A DNA stretch of 41,275 bases from Litchfieldella qijiaojingensis (GCF_014651875.1 NZ_BMXS01000021.1:39545-80819), one strand, 5' to 3'. Counted from the first letter of the stretch, positions 6,830-16,204 are shown. The notes: generated from the sequence alone by a model not told the origin. Numbers and translations are program-made.

Positions 6830-9787
6830 TCAGCGGCTATCCTTGTCCACCGTGACGATCACGCGCACCGCGTCCAGACGCAAGCGAGTATTCTCGATAG
6901 CGCTGTCCAGAGCGGTGCGTTCGTCGCGTAGCGCCTGCAATTCATCTTCGCGTACTGCGGGGTTGTGCCGTGAAAGTGCCTGAAGTCGTGCCAGCTCGGC
7001 ATTCAGGCTATTGCGCATGCGGAGCTGGGCTGCCTCGACGATGCTTGGCAGTTCGCGCTCGGCTTCCGCTTCGCCCTGGCTCAGCAAGTCTCGCAACTGG
7101 TCGTGGCGGCTCTTGATCAAGTCACGGGCTACCGCCTTCTTGACCTTCTGCAGGTTCTTCGACAGTCCATTGAAGGAGACCTTGTCGGAGAGATTGGCGC
7201 CCGACTCATCGAGCAATACCCGCACCGCCGTGGGCGGCAGGAAACGATTGACGTGCAGCCGCTTGGGGGCCGGGCACTGAGTGCGGAAGATCAGCTCGAC
7301 CATCACGCGGCCGGGAGGAATCGCCGGATGCTTTAGCAGTGCCAGAGCGGTATTGCCCATGGTGCCACTCAGGATGCGGCCCATCATCTCGCGCAGCAGG
7401 GGATGCTCCCACGATAGCCGTTGAACGTCGTCACGTGCCAAGGCGGTCGAGCGCGCGAGAGTCGCCGTGAACCCTTCTTCACCCTTCACCAGTCCCGGCA
7501 GGCCATCGAGCATCTGTGGGCTGGGCTGAAGCAGCATCAGGTCGCCGCCGAGCTCCTGGTTGTCGACGCCGAAAATGTCCAGCGCCTGGTCGAGATAGCG
7601 TGGCAGCGCTGGATCGTCGTCGAGCTCGCGGATGGCTTGCGCCACACTCTCGGCGCGATCATGGCGGCAGGCATTGAGTTCCAGCAGCCGATTGCGTCCG
7701 GCATCGCGCTCGGCGAGCTTGGCGGTGAACAGCGCGCGCGTTTCGTCGATGATCTCGTCGAGTCCATCGGTGTCGAGCAGGGCGTCGGCCAGGGCATCGC
7801 CAAAGGCATCGTAAAGCTCGTTGCCGATGCCATGCGGGGCGCTGAAGGCGTCCATTCCCTCGTCGTACCAGCGCAATAGCCGGGCATGGGGGCTGTCTTC
7901 GAAGACTGGCACATGCAGCTCGATGGCATGCTGCTGGCCGATTCGGTCGAGTCGTCCGATGCGTTGCTCGAGCTGATCGGGGTGTAGCGGCAAGTCGAAC
8001 ATCACCAGGTGGCGGCAGAACTGGAAGTTACGCCCTTCGGAGCCGATCTCCGAACACACCATCACCTGACTACCTTCTTCCATGTCGGCGAAAGCGGCCG
8101 CGGCGCGGTCACGCTCGACCAGCGACATGCCCTCGTGGAATACCGGTGCATGCACACCGCCTAGCACACGCAGCCCTTCGGCGAGGCCAATGGCGGTGTC
8201 GCGATGGTGGGCGATCACCAGAATCTTGTCACTGCCGGATTCGGTGAGCAGCTCCAGCAGCCAAGTGACGCGCGGGTCGAATTGCCACCAAGGTTCGGCA
8301 TTCAGTGGGTCATCGGCCAGGGCGCGGTACATGGTGTCCAGATGCAGCACTACCTCTGGATGATCGAGGCCGGTTTCAATCAGTAGTTCGTCCAGATAGT
8401 CCTCGTCGCGTGCCAGACGACGCAGCACGCGGCGATAGGGTGAGGGCAGCTCGAGTGGGGCGAGGTGCAGGTGGCGCTCGGGAAAGCCTCCGACATGTCG
8501 ACGGCTATTGCGGAACATCACCCGGCCAGTGCCGTGTCGGTCGAGCAATTGTTCGCGAAGCTGGGCACGTGCCGACTCATGCTGCGCTGGGCTACGCTCC
8601 GGGTCGGTCAGGGTATCGAGCAGCGCTTGGCTGTCTGGGTCATCGATCACGGCGCCAATGCTGTCGCGATCGGCCATGCTCTTCGAGCGATTGACGGAGT
8701 CGCTGAAGGGTAGCCGCTCCAGCGCGTCGATGGCCTCGGCGACATGCACGTAACCCTGTTCTTCCGCCTTGAAACGTTCGAGGTTCTGGTAGCGATCGGG
8801 GTCGAGCAGGCGTAGGCGTGCGAAGTGGCTCTCCATGCCCATCTGTTCGGGTGTGGCAGTCAGCAGCAGCATACCAGCGGTGGCGGCCGACAGGCGTTCG
8901 ATACAGGAGTAGCCAGGGCTGCTGCTCTCGGGAGTCCACTCCAGGTGATGAGCCTCGTCGACGATCAGCAGGTCCCAGTCGCAGGCTTCGGCCTGTGTCT
9001 GGCGGTGGGGATTGGCGAAAAGCCATTGTTGACTGGCCAGGATCAACTGACCGCTGTCGAAGGGGTTTGTGTCCCCCTGGGCCTGGCTCTGGTGTTCGTC
9101 GAGCAGGGTAACCTCGAGGGCAAAGCGGCGCAGCAGTTCCACCAGCCATTGGTGGGTCAGGCTGTCGGGAACCAGGATCAGCGCCCGCTCGGCACGACCG
9201 GTGAGCAGCAGGCGATGAAGGATCAAACCGGCCTCTATGGTCTTTCCCAGACCCACTTCGTCGGCCAGCAGTACGCGCGGGGCATGGCGCCCCGCTACTT
9301 CGTCGGCGATGTACAATTGGTGTGGAATCAGGTCGATCTTGGGGCCGGCCAGTCCCAGTGCCGGGTTCTGCTCGATGCGGTGATGGTGATGCAGGGTGCG
9401 AAAGCGTAGGTCGAACCAGTCGTTGCGGTCGATCTGGCCGGTCAGCAGCCGGTCGCGGGCCTGGTCGAACTGCATGGTGTCGGCCAGGCGTGCCTCGGGG
9501 AGCTCGCGGACCTGGCCTTGATCGTCTTCGCCAATGTAGACGATCAGACCATCGATTTCCTTGCTGTCGTCGACGATCAACTGCCAGCCTTCGGTGGACT
9601 GGACACGATCGCCGCTGCCGAAGACCACGCGGGTCAGTGGGGCCTGGCGGGTGCTGTAGGTACGGGTTTCCTGGCTGGCGCTGAAGAGTACGGTCACGGT
9701 GCGGAAATCACAGTTCAGGACGGTGCCCAGACCCAGCTCGGCTTCGCCGTCGCTGATCCAGCGCTGACCGGGAGAAAATTCGCTCAT
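6830..9787 (-). CDS. rapA: RNA polymerase-associated ATPase RapA (SWI2/SNF2)
   Basis: The 985-residue protein (E. coli 968) binds RNA polymerase and uses ATP to recycle it after termination. The N-terminal Tudor-like region starts with FSPGQRWISDGEAELGLG. The Walker A motif is DEVGLGKT (176-183), the Walker B/DEAH box is VDEAHH (276-281), and the second RecA lobe carries SEIGSEGRNFQFCRHLV and the motif-VI arginines in QRIGRLDRIGQ. The C-terminal RapA-specific domain is complete. The ATG at 9787 has GAGGC upstream; the longer open frame to 9901 is not RapA-like. It is the only gene of its unit that is clear, although the TlpA-like gene lies 152 bases upstream on the same strand. Confidence 0.96.
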   Translation of the reverse strand: MSEFSPGQRWISDGEAELGLGTVLNCDFRTVTVLFSASQETRTYSTRQAPLTRVVFGSGDRVQSTEGWQLIVDDSKEIDGLIVYIGEDDQGQVRELPEARLADTMQFDQARDRLLTGQIDRNDWFDLRFRTLHHHHRIEQNPALGLAGPKIDLIPHQLYIADEVAGRHAPRVLLADEVGLGKTIEAGLILHRLLLTGRAERALILVPDSLTHQWLVELLRRFALEVTLLDEHQSQAQGDTNPFDSGQLILASQQWLFANPHRQTQAEACDWDLLIVDEAHHLEWTPESSSPGYSCIERLSAATAGMLLLTATPEQMGMESHFARLRLLDPDRYQNLERFKAEEQGYVHVAEAIDALERLPFSDSVNRSKSMADRDSIGAVIDDPDSQALLDTLTDPERSPAQHESARAQLREQLLDRHGTGRVMFRNSRRHVGGFPERHLHLAPLELPSPYRRVLRRLARDEDYLDELLIETGLDHPEVVLHLDTMYRALADDPLNAEPWWQFDPRVTWLLELLTESGSDKILVIAHHRDTAIGLAEGLRVLGGVHAPVFHEGMSLVERDRAAAAFADMEEGSQVMVCSEIGSEGRNFQFCRHLVMFDLPLHPDQLEQRIGRLDRIGQQHAIELHVPVFEDSPHARLLRWYDEGMDAFSAPHGIGNELYDAFGDALADALLDTDGLDEIIDETRALFTAKLAERDAGRNRLLELNACRHDRAESVAQAIRELDDDPALPRYLDQALDIFGVDNQELGGDLMLLQPSPQMLDGLPGLVKGEEGFTATLARSTALARDDVQRLSWEHPLLREMMGRILSGTMGNTALALLKHPAIPPGRVMVELIFRTQCPAPKRLHVNRFLPPTAVRVLLDESGANLSDKVSFNGLSKNLQKVKKAVARDLIKSRHDQLRDLLSQGEAEAERELPSIVEAAQLRMRNSLNAELARLQALSRHNPAVREDELQALRDERTALDSAIENTRLRLDAVRVIVTVDKDSR

Positions 9788-9939
9788 GTTGCCTCGGATG
9801 ATCAACAGGGTGCTGCGCAAGTCGGAGGCCGCCCGTCCACGGGTCGCATTGGACCCGGGCGTCGGCAGGGCGCGGTATGGTACCGGAAAGTATCCCGCCA
9901 CTTAAGGCTCGGGAAAGAGAAATTGTTGCTGCCGCTCCG

Positions 9940-10740
9940 TTAGGGGCTGTCGAGCCAAGCGTTCAGTTGGGCTTGCGAGAGTTCGCCAGCATGGTGTTCG
10001 CGCAAGCGGCCATTGGTGTCGAACAGCAGGGTGGTCGGCAATCCCGGTGATCCAGTCAAGACCATCAGCTCCTGATGGGGGTCGAGCAGCGAGTAGCGAA
10101 ACTCGAGTTCCTGTTCGTCGAGGTAACGAGCCACTTGCATCAAGTCCTCGCCCTGGTTGGCGACCACCACGGTGACATCGTCGCGACTACTGGCTCTAGC
10201 AAGCATCGGCATCTCGCGCAAGCAGGGAGGGCACCAGGTGGCCCAGAGGTTGATCAGCACGCGCTCTCCTTGCAGGTCTTGCAGATTGACGTGGTTGCCA
10301 TCGAGATCCTCCAGGGCCAGATCCGGCAGCTCACGCAACGGCATATCGTTGCCCAGCGGGCTAAGCGTCATCAGCACCAGCCACAAGGCCGAGCTCCCCG
10401 CCACCAAGGCCAGGCCGCCGATCAGGCGCAGGAAATGATCGCGCAGCGCCCAGGCGGTCCAGATCGCCGCTGCCAGCAGCCCCCACAAGCCGTGATAGCC
10501 GGGTTGCCAGAACTTGAGAATATCCAGTGGTGCCGCGGCATAGGTTTCGATGTGGGTCAACACATGGCCCAGTCTGGCGCCCACCAACCAGACGACCAAC
10601 AAGGTGTTGAACCAGTGCATGTGTCGCTGGCGGGGCAGCCCCAGCAACAGCAGGCTGGCCAGCAGCAGAACCAGTGCTGCGACGAAGGCATACAGGCGGG
10701 GGAGGGAAATCAATACCGGGCCGATGGCAATGGCATCCAT
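9940..10740 (-). CDS. Lgt-like membrane domain fused to a TlpA-type thioredoxin
   Basis: The 266-residue protein has two parts. Residues about 10-130 hold four or so membrane spans with an Lgt-like stretch (GARLGHVLTH at 54-63; LDILKFWQPGYHGLWG at 72-87), resembling prolipoprotein diacylglyceryl transferase. Residues about 135-266 form a thioredoxin-fold domain with the redox motif WCPPC (169-173) and a cis-proline in GLPTT (233-237). The thioredoxin end should face the periplasm and reduce or isomerise disulfides, as TlpA, ResA and CcmG do. The membrane part is much shorter than true Lgt, so transferase activity is doubtful. The start was placed at the ATG 10740; residues upstream lack similarity. 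No strong ribosome site is seen. Confidence 0.8.
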   Translation of the reverse strand: MDAIAIGPVLISLPRLYAFVAALVLLLASLLLLGLPRQRHMHWFNTLLVVWLVGARLGHVLTHIETYAAAPLDILKFWQPGYHGLWGLLAAAIWTAWALRDHFLRLIGGLALVAGSSALWLVLMTLSPLGNDMPLRELPDLALEDLDGNHVNLQDLQGERVLINLWATWCPPCLREMPMLARASSRDDVTVVVANQGEDLMQVARYLDEQELEFRYSLLDPHQELMVLTGSPGLPTTLLFDTNGRLREHHAGELSQAQLNAWLDSP

Positions 10741-10866
10741 GACGAGTCGAATCGCTTCTGTTGATCCAGGGTCGGCGTATCTGAGCGAGCGGGTTACAAT
10801 GCCACACTCTACCGCTAGCCTAATGTCGCCACGACGGGCTGTCACTCACCCGCTTCGGGAGCCTAT

Positions 10867-11118
10867 ATGGCCAAGCCTGCCTTCGACGTACTGCGCGCCC
10901 TGGCCATTGCCAGCCAGGCACTGGGATTCATTGCCATCATCACGCTGGAAACCTTGATGGGCGATGCCGCCCGCCTCTGGCAGGGATGGACGCTGGCCTT
11001 GATGGTAATCGCAGCGTTGTGGATCGCCTTGGTGAGGCTCTATCGTCGCAACAAGGCGCATAAGGCTCGGGTGGCCCGTCAGACAGCAAGAAACGAAGAA
11101 GACGATGACGATGTCTAG
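10867..11118 (+). CDS. Small two-helix inner-membrane protein of unknown function
   Basis: The 83-residue protein has two hydrophobic helices (about 8-28 and 39-58), then a basic stretch (RLYRRNKAHKARVARQTARN) and an acidic tail (EEDDDDV). By the positive-inside rule both termini would be cytoplasmic. A GGGAGC site lies five bases before the ATG. It is divergent from the TlpA-like gene. Its stop TAG shares the palindrome CTAG with the stop of the convergent VOC gene. I do not recognise a characterised family, and no function can be given; the charge pattern shows it is very likely translated. Confidence 0.7.
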   Translation: MAKPAFDVLRALAIASQALGFIAIITLETLMGDAARLWQGWTLALMVIAALWIALVRLYRRNKAHKARVARQTARNEEDDDDV

Positions 11119-11540
11119 TCGTGATCTTGCGATATGGCAAACCGCGGGGTCGGTGGCGCACAACGGCGAGGGTCAATGCTGATCACTTGCAAGTGGTGTC
11201 CCTCGGGCATTTGGCAATGCAGCACACGCCAGGCACACCCGGGGGCGCTGCTGCCCTCGCTCTCGAACAGTGTCGCACCATGGCGGCGCAGGTGCTCACA
11301 GGTGGCGGGAAACTCCGCGTCGCTGACTTCCAGCGTCATGCGCCGGGGCGGCGACGGCTGATCGGCGGCCAGCAGCATCATTACCTGAGTGTGGCCGTCC
11401 TCGTCGGTGCCCAGTTCGAAGGTGGCGCCGGTGGTTGTGCGCAGCAAGAGCGGCAGCACCAGAACCTCGCTACAGAAGCGAGCCATGGCATCCAAGTCGT
11501 GTACCTGCAGCACGGCCCTGTCCAGTGAGAGGCGTTGCAT
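11115..11540 (-). CDS. VOC (glyoxalase/bleomycin-resistance fold) family protein
   Basis: The 141-residue protein shows one vicinal-oxygen-chelate fold made of two beta-alpha-beta-beta-beta modules. The first runs from LDRAVLQVHDLDAMARFCSE to FELGTD, the second from RMTLEVSDAEFPATCEHL to MPEGHHLQVISIDP. Such proteins bind a metal and can be glyoxalases, dioxygenases or drug-binding proteins; this sequence does not say which. The ATG at 11540 has GGAGC seven bases upstream; the longer frame to 11636 is rejected because it lacks similarity. It overlaps the last four bases of the convergent small membrane gene. A 7-bp inverted repeat over its likely -10 suggests repressor control. Confidence 0.8.
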   Translation of the reverse strand: MQRLSLDRAVLQVHDLDAMARFCSEVLVLPLLLRTTTGATFELGTDEDGHTQVMMLLAADQPSPPRRMTLEVSDAEFPATCEHLRRHGATLFESEGSSAPGCAWRVLHCQMPEGHHLQVISIDPRRCAPPTPRFAISQDHD

Positions 11541-11550
11541 CGTGGGCTCC

Positions 11551-11578
11551 CTGATCGTGGTGTTGTTATATCGATCAG
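11551..11578 (-). promoter_or_regulatory. Inverted repeat over the likely VOC gene promoter
   Basis: CTGATCG (11551-11557) and CGATCAG (11572-11578) are exact inverted arms with a 14-base gap. The gap holds, on the minus strand, TATAAC (11565-11570), the best -10 for the VOC gene, 25-30 bases before its ATG. The layout suggests a dimeric repressor blocking the promoter; the regulator is not known. Confidence 0.5.
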
Positions 11579-11666
11579 TGTGAACCAGGAAAGTGCAAGC
11601 GGCCGCTGGTTTCTCTCGATGCCAGCGATTTAACATGACTATGAGGGATGAAAAGCGGAGGAACGC

Positions 11667-11700
11667 AAACGCCCACTCGGGCGATCCATAGTGGGCGTTT
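11667..11700 (-). terminator. Terminator of the tRNA-Pro transcript
   Basis: An 11-bp perfect stem, AAACGCCCACT / AGTGGGCGTTT, encloses a 12-base loop just downstream of the tRNA on the minus strand. The run TTTGCGTT follows on that strand. It ends tRNA transcription before the VOC gene. Confidence 0.75.
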
Positions 11701-11712
11701 CGAATGGAATTC

Positions 11713-11789
11713 TGGTCGGAGCGACAGGATTCGAACCTACGACCTCTGCCTCCCGAAGGCAGCGCTCTACCAAGCTGAGCTACGCTCCG
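11713..11789 (-). tRNA. tRNA-Pro (anticodon CGG)
   Basis: The minus strand folds into a full cloverleaf of 77 bases with an encoded CCA end. The acceptor is CGGAGCG paired with CGCTCCG, with A73. The D-arm contains AGCTCAG-TTGG-TAGAGC. The anticodon stem CTGCC/GGCAG closes the loop TTCGGGA, whose positions 34-36 are CGG. The T-loop is GGTTCGAATCC. The C1-G72 pair is typical of proline tRNAs. It reads CCG codons, which are common here. Confidence 0.97.
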
Positions 11790-11821
11790 ACGATGTTGGG
11801 CTGGCGCCTCAACGGTGGGTC

Positions 11822-11849
11822 ATTATACGGACTCCCAAAGCAGATGCAA
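11822..11849 (-). promoter_or_regulatory. Promoter of tRNA-Pro
   Basis: On the minus strand TTGCAT (11844-11849) and a perfect TATAAT (11822-11827) are 16 bases apart. The start site would lie about 25 bases before the mature tRNA. With the terminator at 11667-11700 this makes the tRNA its own unit, independent of ispB. Confidence 0.75.
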
Positions 11850-11861
11850 TATGCAATGGGT

Positions 11862-12836
11862 TCATGTCTGGCGGTCGACGGCCAGCCGGACGAGGTCGGC
11901 CATGCTATCGCGGTAGTGGCTGGGGGGTAGTGTATCGAGCTGTTCCAGTGCCTTGGCTACCATCTCCTCGGCGCGGGCGCGGGTATATTCCAGTGCGCCG
12001 GTATCGCGGACGATGGTGAGCACGTCGTCGAGACGCTCGAGGCCACCCTGGCGAATCGCTTGGCGAATAAGCTTGGTTTGGGCCGGGGTGCCGGTGGCCA
12101 TGGCCTGGATCAGCGGTAGGGTAGGCTTGCCTTCGGCGAGGTCGTCTCCGACGTTCTTGCCCATGGCCTGGGCGTCACCTTGGTAGTCAAGCAGATCGTC
12201 AATGAGTTGGAAGGCCAGGCCCAGATAGCGACCATAGTATTGCAAGGCGGCTTCTCGCTCGGGGCTGGCGCCAGCGAGAATCGCTCCACTGTGCGAGGCG
12301 GCTTCGAACAACATTGCCGTCTTGCCCTGGATAGTATCGAAATAGGCGGCCTCATCGACATCGGGGTTGCCGACATTGGTCAATTGAAGCACTTCGCCTT
12401 CGGCGATGGTGCAGGTGGCGGAGGAAAGCACTTCCATGACTCGCATCGAGCCGATCTCGACCATCATCTGGAACGAGCGCGAATAAAGGAAGTCACCGAC
12501 CAGCACGGAGGGGGCGTTACCCCAGGCATCGTTGGCTGTGGCCTTACCACGGCGCATGTGCGACTCGTCGACCACGTCGTCATGCAGCAGGGTGGAGGTG
12601 TGCATGAACTCGATCAGGGTGGCGAGGGTTATGTGTTTGTCACCTTCGTATCCCAGCGAGCGTGCAGCCAGCAGTACCAGCAACGGGCGCAAGCGCTTGC
12701 CGCCGCTTTCGATGATGTAGTGGCCGATGGTTTCGACGAGCGGCACCCGAGAGGCCAATTGGGCTAGGATAGTACGGTCGACGGCAGCGAAATCGTTCGC
12801 CACCACGGCATGGATGGGTGAAGCTGTTGGCTGCAT
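11862..12836 (-). CDS. ispB: Octaprenyl (polyprenyl) diphosphate synthase
   Basis: This 324-residue trans-prenyltransferase (E. coli IspB 323) extends farnesyl diphosphate with isopentenyl diphosphate to make the ubiquinone side chain. The first aspartate-rich motif is DDVVD (86-90) in LLHDDVVDESHMRRGK; the second is DDLLD (213-217) in FQLIDDLLDYQGD. SGGKRLRP (44-51) is the substrate-binding loop. The chain length (C40 or C45) cannot be read directly; Halomonadaceae relatives mostly make Q-9. It is divergent from rplU-rpmA, as in Pseudomonas and E. coli, and has its own promoter. Confidence 0.95.
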   Translation of the reverse strand: MQPTASPIHAVVANDFAAVDRTILAQLASRVPLVETIGHYIIESGGKRLRPLLVLLAARSLGYEGDKHITLATLIEFMHTSTLLHDDVVDESHMRRGKATANDAWGNAPSVLVGDFLYSRSFQMMVEIGSMRVMEVLSSATCTIAEGEVLQLTNVGNPDVDEAAYFDTIQGKTAMLFEAASHSGAILAGASPEREAALQYYGRYLGLAFQLIDDLLDYQGDAQAMGKNVGDDLAEGKPTLPLIQAMATGTPAQTKLIRQAIRQGGLERLDDVLTIVRDTGALEYTRARAEEMVAKALEQLDTLPPSHYRDSMADLVRLAVDRQT

Positions 12837-12904
12837 GGGGTAGCTGCTTGTATAAGGTGGGGCCGGGCTTGGCTGCGTGCCTCGCCGGCCTTGGGCTGGG
12901 GGTA

Positions 12905-12933
12905 ATGCTATGGGGGCCCCCCAGAGGCGTCAA
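12905..12933 (-). promoter_or_regulatory. ispB promoter with a GGGGGCCCCC spacer
   Basis: On the minus strand TTGACG (12928-12933) and TAGCAT (12905-12910) have an exact 17-base spacer. The spacer contains a GC-only palindrome, GGGGGCCCCC. The start would fall about 60 bases before the ispB ATG. Confidence 0.65.
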
Positions 12934-12960
12934 GCAAGGGGGAGCGAACAGGGCTTCCTC

Positions 12961-12989
12961 TTGTGCTGTGCTGGGCGTGCGGTTATAAT
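12961..12989 (+). promoter_or_regulatory. rplU-rpmA promoter
   Basis: TTGTGC (12961-12966), a 17-base spacer and a perfect TATAAT (12984-12989) form a strong sigma70 promoter. The leader to the rplU ATG is about 100 bases, long enough for ribosomal-protein control, though I see no known L21 site. Confidence 0.8.
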
Positions 12990-13097
12990 CCGCGACCCTA
13001 CTCATCATGCTCCCTGTCAGATGGCTGCCAAAAGGGGCGCCATTCGCCGCAGGTCGATGAAGAGCGCAACCCGATGAGTGTTTGGAGAGTGTCTACT

Positions 13098-13409
13098 ATG
13101 TATGCAGTTATCAAAAGCGGTGGCAAGCAGTATCGCGTCCAGGAAGGCCAGACCCTGAAGCTCGAGAAGCTGGAAGTGCCGACTGGCGAGACTCTCGAAT
13201 TCGACCAGGTGCTGCTGGTTGCCGATGGTGACGACGTCAAGGTCGGTGCGCCGCTGGTCGAGGGTGCCAAGGTGGCGGCCGAGGTCGTCTCCCACGGCCG
13301 TGGTGAAAAAGTGCGGATCATCAAGTTTCGTCGCCGCAAGCACCATATGAAGCGTCAGGGCCACCGTCAGTGGTTCACTGAAGTCAAGATCACCGGGATC
13401 TCCGCCTAA
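13098..13409 (+). CDS. rplU: 50S ribosomal protein L21
   Basis: The 103-residue protein is the usual length. It begins [18 protein letters not shown] and contains the signature region [20 protein letters not shown] that binds 23S rRNA. The ATG at 13098 is fixed by the family N-terminus; the frame is open upstream without similarity. GGAGAG lies about eleven bases before it. It is the first gene of the rplU-rpmA operon. Confidence 0.98.
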   Translation: MYAVIKSGGKQYRVQEGQTLKLEKLEVPTGETLEFDQVLLVADGDDVKVGAPLVEGAKVAAEVVSHGRGEKVRIIKFRRRKHHMKRQGHRQWFTEVKITGISA

Positions 13410-13441
13410 GCGGAAGCCCCTCAACGAGCGAGGATTTTGCA

Positions 13442-13699
13442 ATGGCTCACAAGAAGGCTGCCGGTTCCACGCGTAACGGTCGCGATTCCGAATCCAAACG
13501 CCTGGGTGTCAAGCTGTTCGGCGGTCAGGCCGTCGCCCCGGGTAACATCATCGTCCGTCAGCGCGGAACCAAGTTTCACGCCGGCGCCGGTGTTGGTATC
13601 GGTAAGGACCACACGCTGTTCGCGCTGAACGAGGGCGTGGTCAAGTTCGAGACCAAGGGTCCGAAGAGCCGCAAGTTCGTGAGCGTTGTCTCCGCCTGA
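13442..13699 (+). CDS. rpmA: 50S ribosomal protein L27
   Basis: The 85-residue protein starts [20 protein letters not shown], the flexible N-terminus that reaches the peptidyl-transferase centre, and has the L27 signature [15 protein letters not shown]. There is no extra N-terminal leader of the Firmicutes kind, so no processing is expected. It follows rplU by 32 bases. Two hairpins follow before obgE. Confidence 0.98.
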   Translation: MAHKKAAGSTRNGRDSESKRLGVKLFGGQAVAPGNIIVRQRGTKFHAGAGVGIGKDHTLFALNEGVVKFETKGPKSRKFVSVVSA

Positions 13700-13719
13700 G
13701 ACAGCCCGAGCTTGGACAA

Positions 13720-13783
13720 GGCCGTGCATGCGAAGGGAAGTCGAGACACTCTAGTGTCGTAGAGACCTCCTTCGGGCACGGCC
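13720..13783 (+). other. Long nested hairpin downstream of rpmA
   Basis: Outer arms GGCCGTGC (13720-13727) and GCACGGCC (13776-13783) enclose CGAAGG (13731-13736) and CCTTCG (13769-13774). Inside is GACAC/GTGTC with a TCTA loop (13745-13757). The 64-base structure lies in the rpmA 3' UTR, right before a second hairpin. It could protect the mRNA end or be a processed small RNA; no function is known to me. Confidence 0.55.
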
Positions 13784-13786
13784 CAG

Positions 13787-13812
13787 GAAGGCCCCGCCTA
13801 GGCGGGGCCTTC
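13787..13812 (+). terminator. Strong hairpin after rpmA, probable terminator
   Basis: The 26-base inverted repeat GAAGGCCCCGCC-TA-GGCGGGGCCTTC has a very GC-rich stem. It lacks a real T-tract (TTCGCG follows), so termination may be partial and let some transcription enter obgE. Confidence 0.6.
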
Positions 13813-13849
13813 GCGTATCATGGCGGCGTGGCCGTCAGGAGAGTGATAG

Positions 13850-15040
<1,191 letters not shown>

Positions 15041-15067
15041 GTGATCCAGGCTTCAGGAGAAAGAATC

Positions 15068-16204
15068 GTGAGCAACGAACGGGCTCCGGGGCGCGAGGCC
15101 TTGGCCGGCGCACGGCGGGTGGTGGTCAAGATCGGTAGTGCGCTGTTGACCAATGACGGGCGGGATCTCGACGAGGCCGCCATCGGCGGCTGGGTCGACC
15201 AGATCGCTGAGCTGCATCGGCGCGGTATCGAGGTGATCCTGGTCTCGTCCGGAGCCGTGGCTGCTGGCATGGTGCGGCTCGGTTGGCGGTCACGGCCGTC
15301 CACCGTGCATGAGCTGCAGGCCGCTGCTGCGGTGGGTCAGAACGGTCTCACCGAATGCTATGAGGGGCATTTCGCCCGCCATGGCCTGATCACTGCCCAG
15401 ATCCTGCTGACCCATGATGATTTGTCCAACCGCAAGCGCTATCTCAACGCCCGCTCGGCGCTGCGTACACTGGTCGACTTGCGTGTGGTCCCGGTGATCA
15501 ATGAGAACGATACCGTTGTCACCGATGAGATCCGCTTCGGTGACAACGACACCTTGGGAGCCTTGGTGGCCAATCTGCTCGAGGCCGATGCGCTGGTCAT
15601 CCTCACCGATCAGGAAGGGCTTTACGATGCCGACCCCCGGTATCATCCCGGGGCGCGTCTGATCAATGAGGGGCGCGCCGGCGATCCTGCCCTGGCCGCG
15701 GTGGCTGGCACTGGTGGCGCTCTGGGGCGTGGCGGTATGACCACCAAGGTGCTAGCGGCCAGGCTGGCGGCGCGTTCGGGGGCCGTCACGGTGATCGCCA
15801 GCGGCCGCCAGCCCGAAGTGCTGATTCGGTTGAGCGAGGGCGAGCGTCTAGGAACCTTGTTGCGTCCTGAGCAGGCGCCGATTGCCGCGCGGAAGCGCTG
15901 GTTGGCGGGACAGCTTCAGGTGCGTGGCAGTCTCACGTTGGATGCTGGTGCGGTCAAGGTGTTGCGGGGGCGCGGCTCCAGCCTGCTGCCGGTGGGTGTC
16001 AAGGCGCTATCGGGTAACTTTGTGCGTGGTGACATGGTGGTTTGTGTCGACGAGCACGGCGAGCGGATCGCCAAGGGGCTGGTCAACTATGGTGCCGAGG
16101 AAGCGTTGAAGATTCTCGGCAGGTCCAGTCACCAGATCGAATCGATTCTCGGCTATATGGAAGCGCCGGAACTGATTCATCGTGACAATCTGGTTGTGCT
16201 GTAA
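15068..16204 (+). CDS. proB: Glutamate 5-kinase
   Basis: The 378-residue enzyme phosphorylates glutamate, the first step of proline synthesis; proline can serve as an osmolyte in halophiles. Motifs of the amino-acid kinase fold are VVVKIGS (18-24), SSGAVAAGM (60-68), NENDTV (145-150), [10 protein letters not shown] (157-166) and [13 protein letters not shown] (179-191). A PUA domain fills the C-terminus (about 285-365). The start is the GTG at 15068, with AGGAGA eight bases before it; a GTG at 15041 directly after the obgE stop lacks a site. It lies 27 bases after obgE, so co-transcription is likely. Feedback by proline is expected from the family; no resistant-type change can be judged by eye. 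Confidence 0.95.
   Translation: MSNERAPGREALAGARRVVVKIGSALLTNDGRDLDEAAIGGWVDQIAELHRRGIEVILVSSGAVAAGMVRLGWRSRPSTVHELQAAAAVGQNGLTECYEGHFARHGLITAQILLTHDDLSNRKRYLNARSALRTLVDLRVVPVINENDTVVTDEIRFGDNDTLGALVANLLEADALVILTDQEGLYDADPRYHPGARLINEGRAGDPALAAVAGTGGALGRGGMTTKVLAARLAARSGAVTVIASGRQPEVLIRLSEGERLGTLLRPEQAPIAARKRWLAGQLQVRGSLTLDAGAVKVLRGRGSSLLPVGVKALSGNFVRGDMVVCVDEHGERIAKGLVNYGAEEALKILGRSSHQIESILGYMEAPELIHRDNLVVL

Noticed and set aside
13744-13757. Short palindrome after rpmA as a separate operator
   Set aside because: It is the inner stem of the larger nested hairpin 13720-13783 and is better explained as RNA structure.
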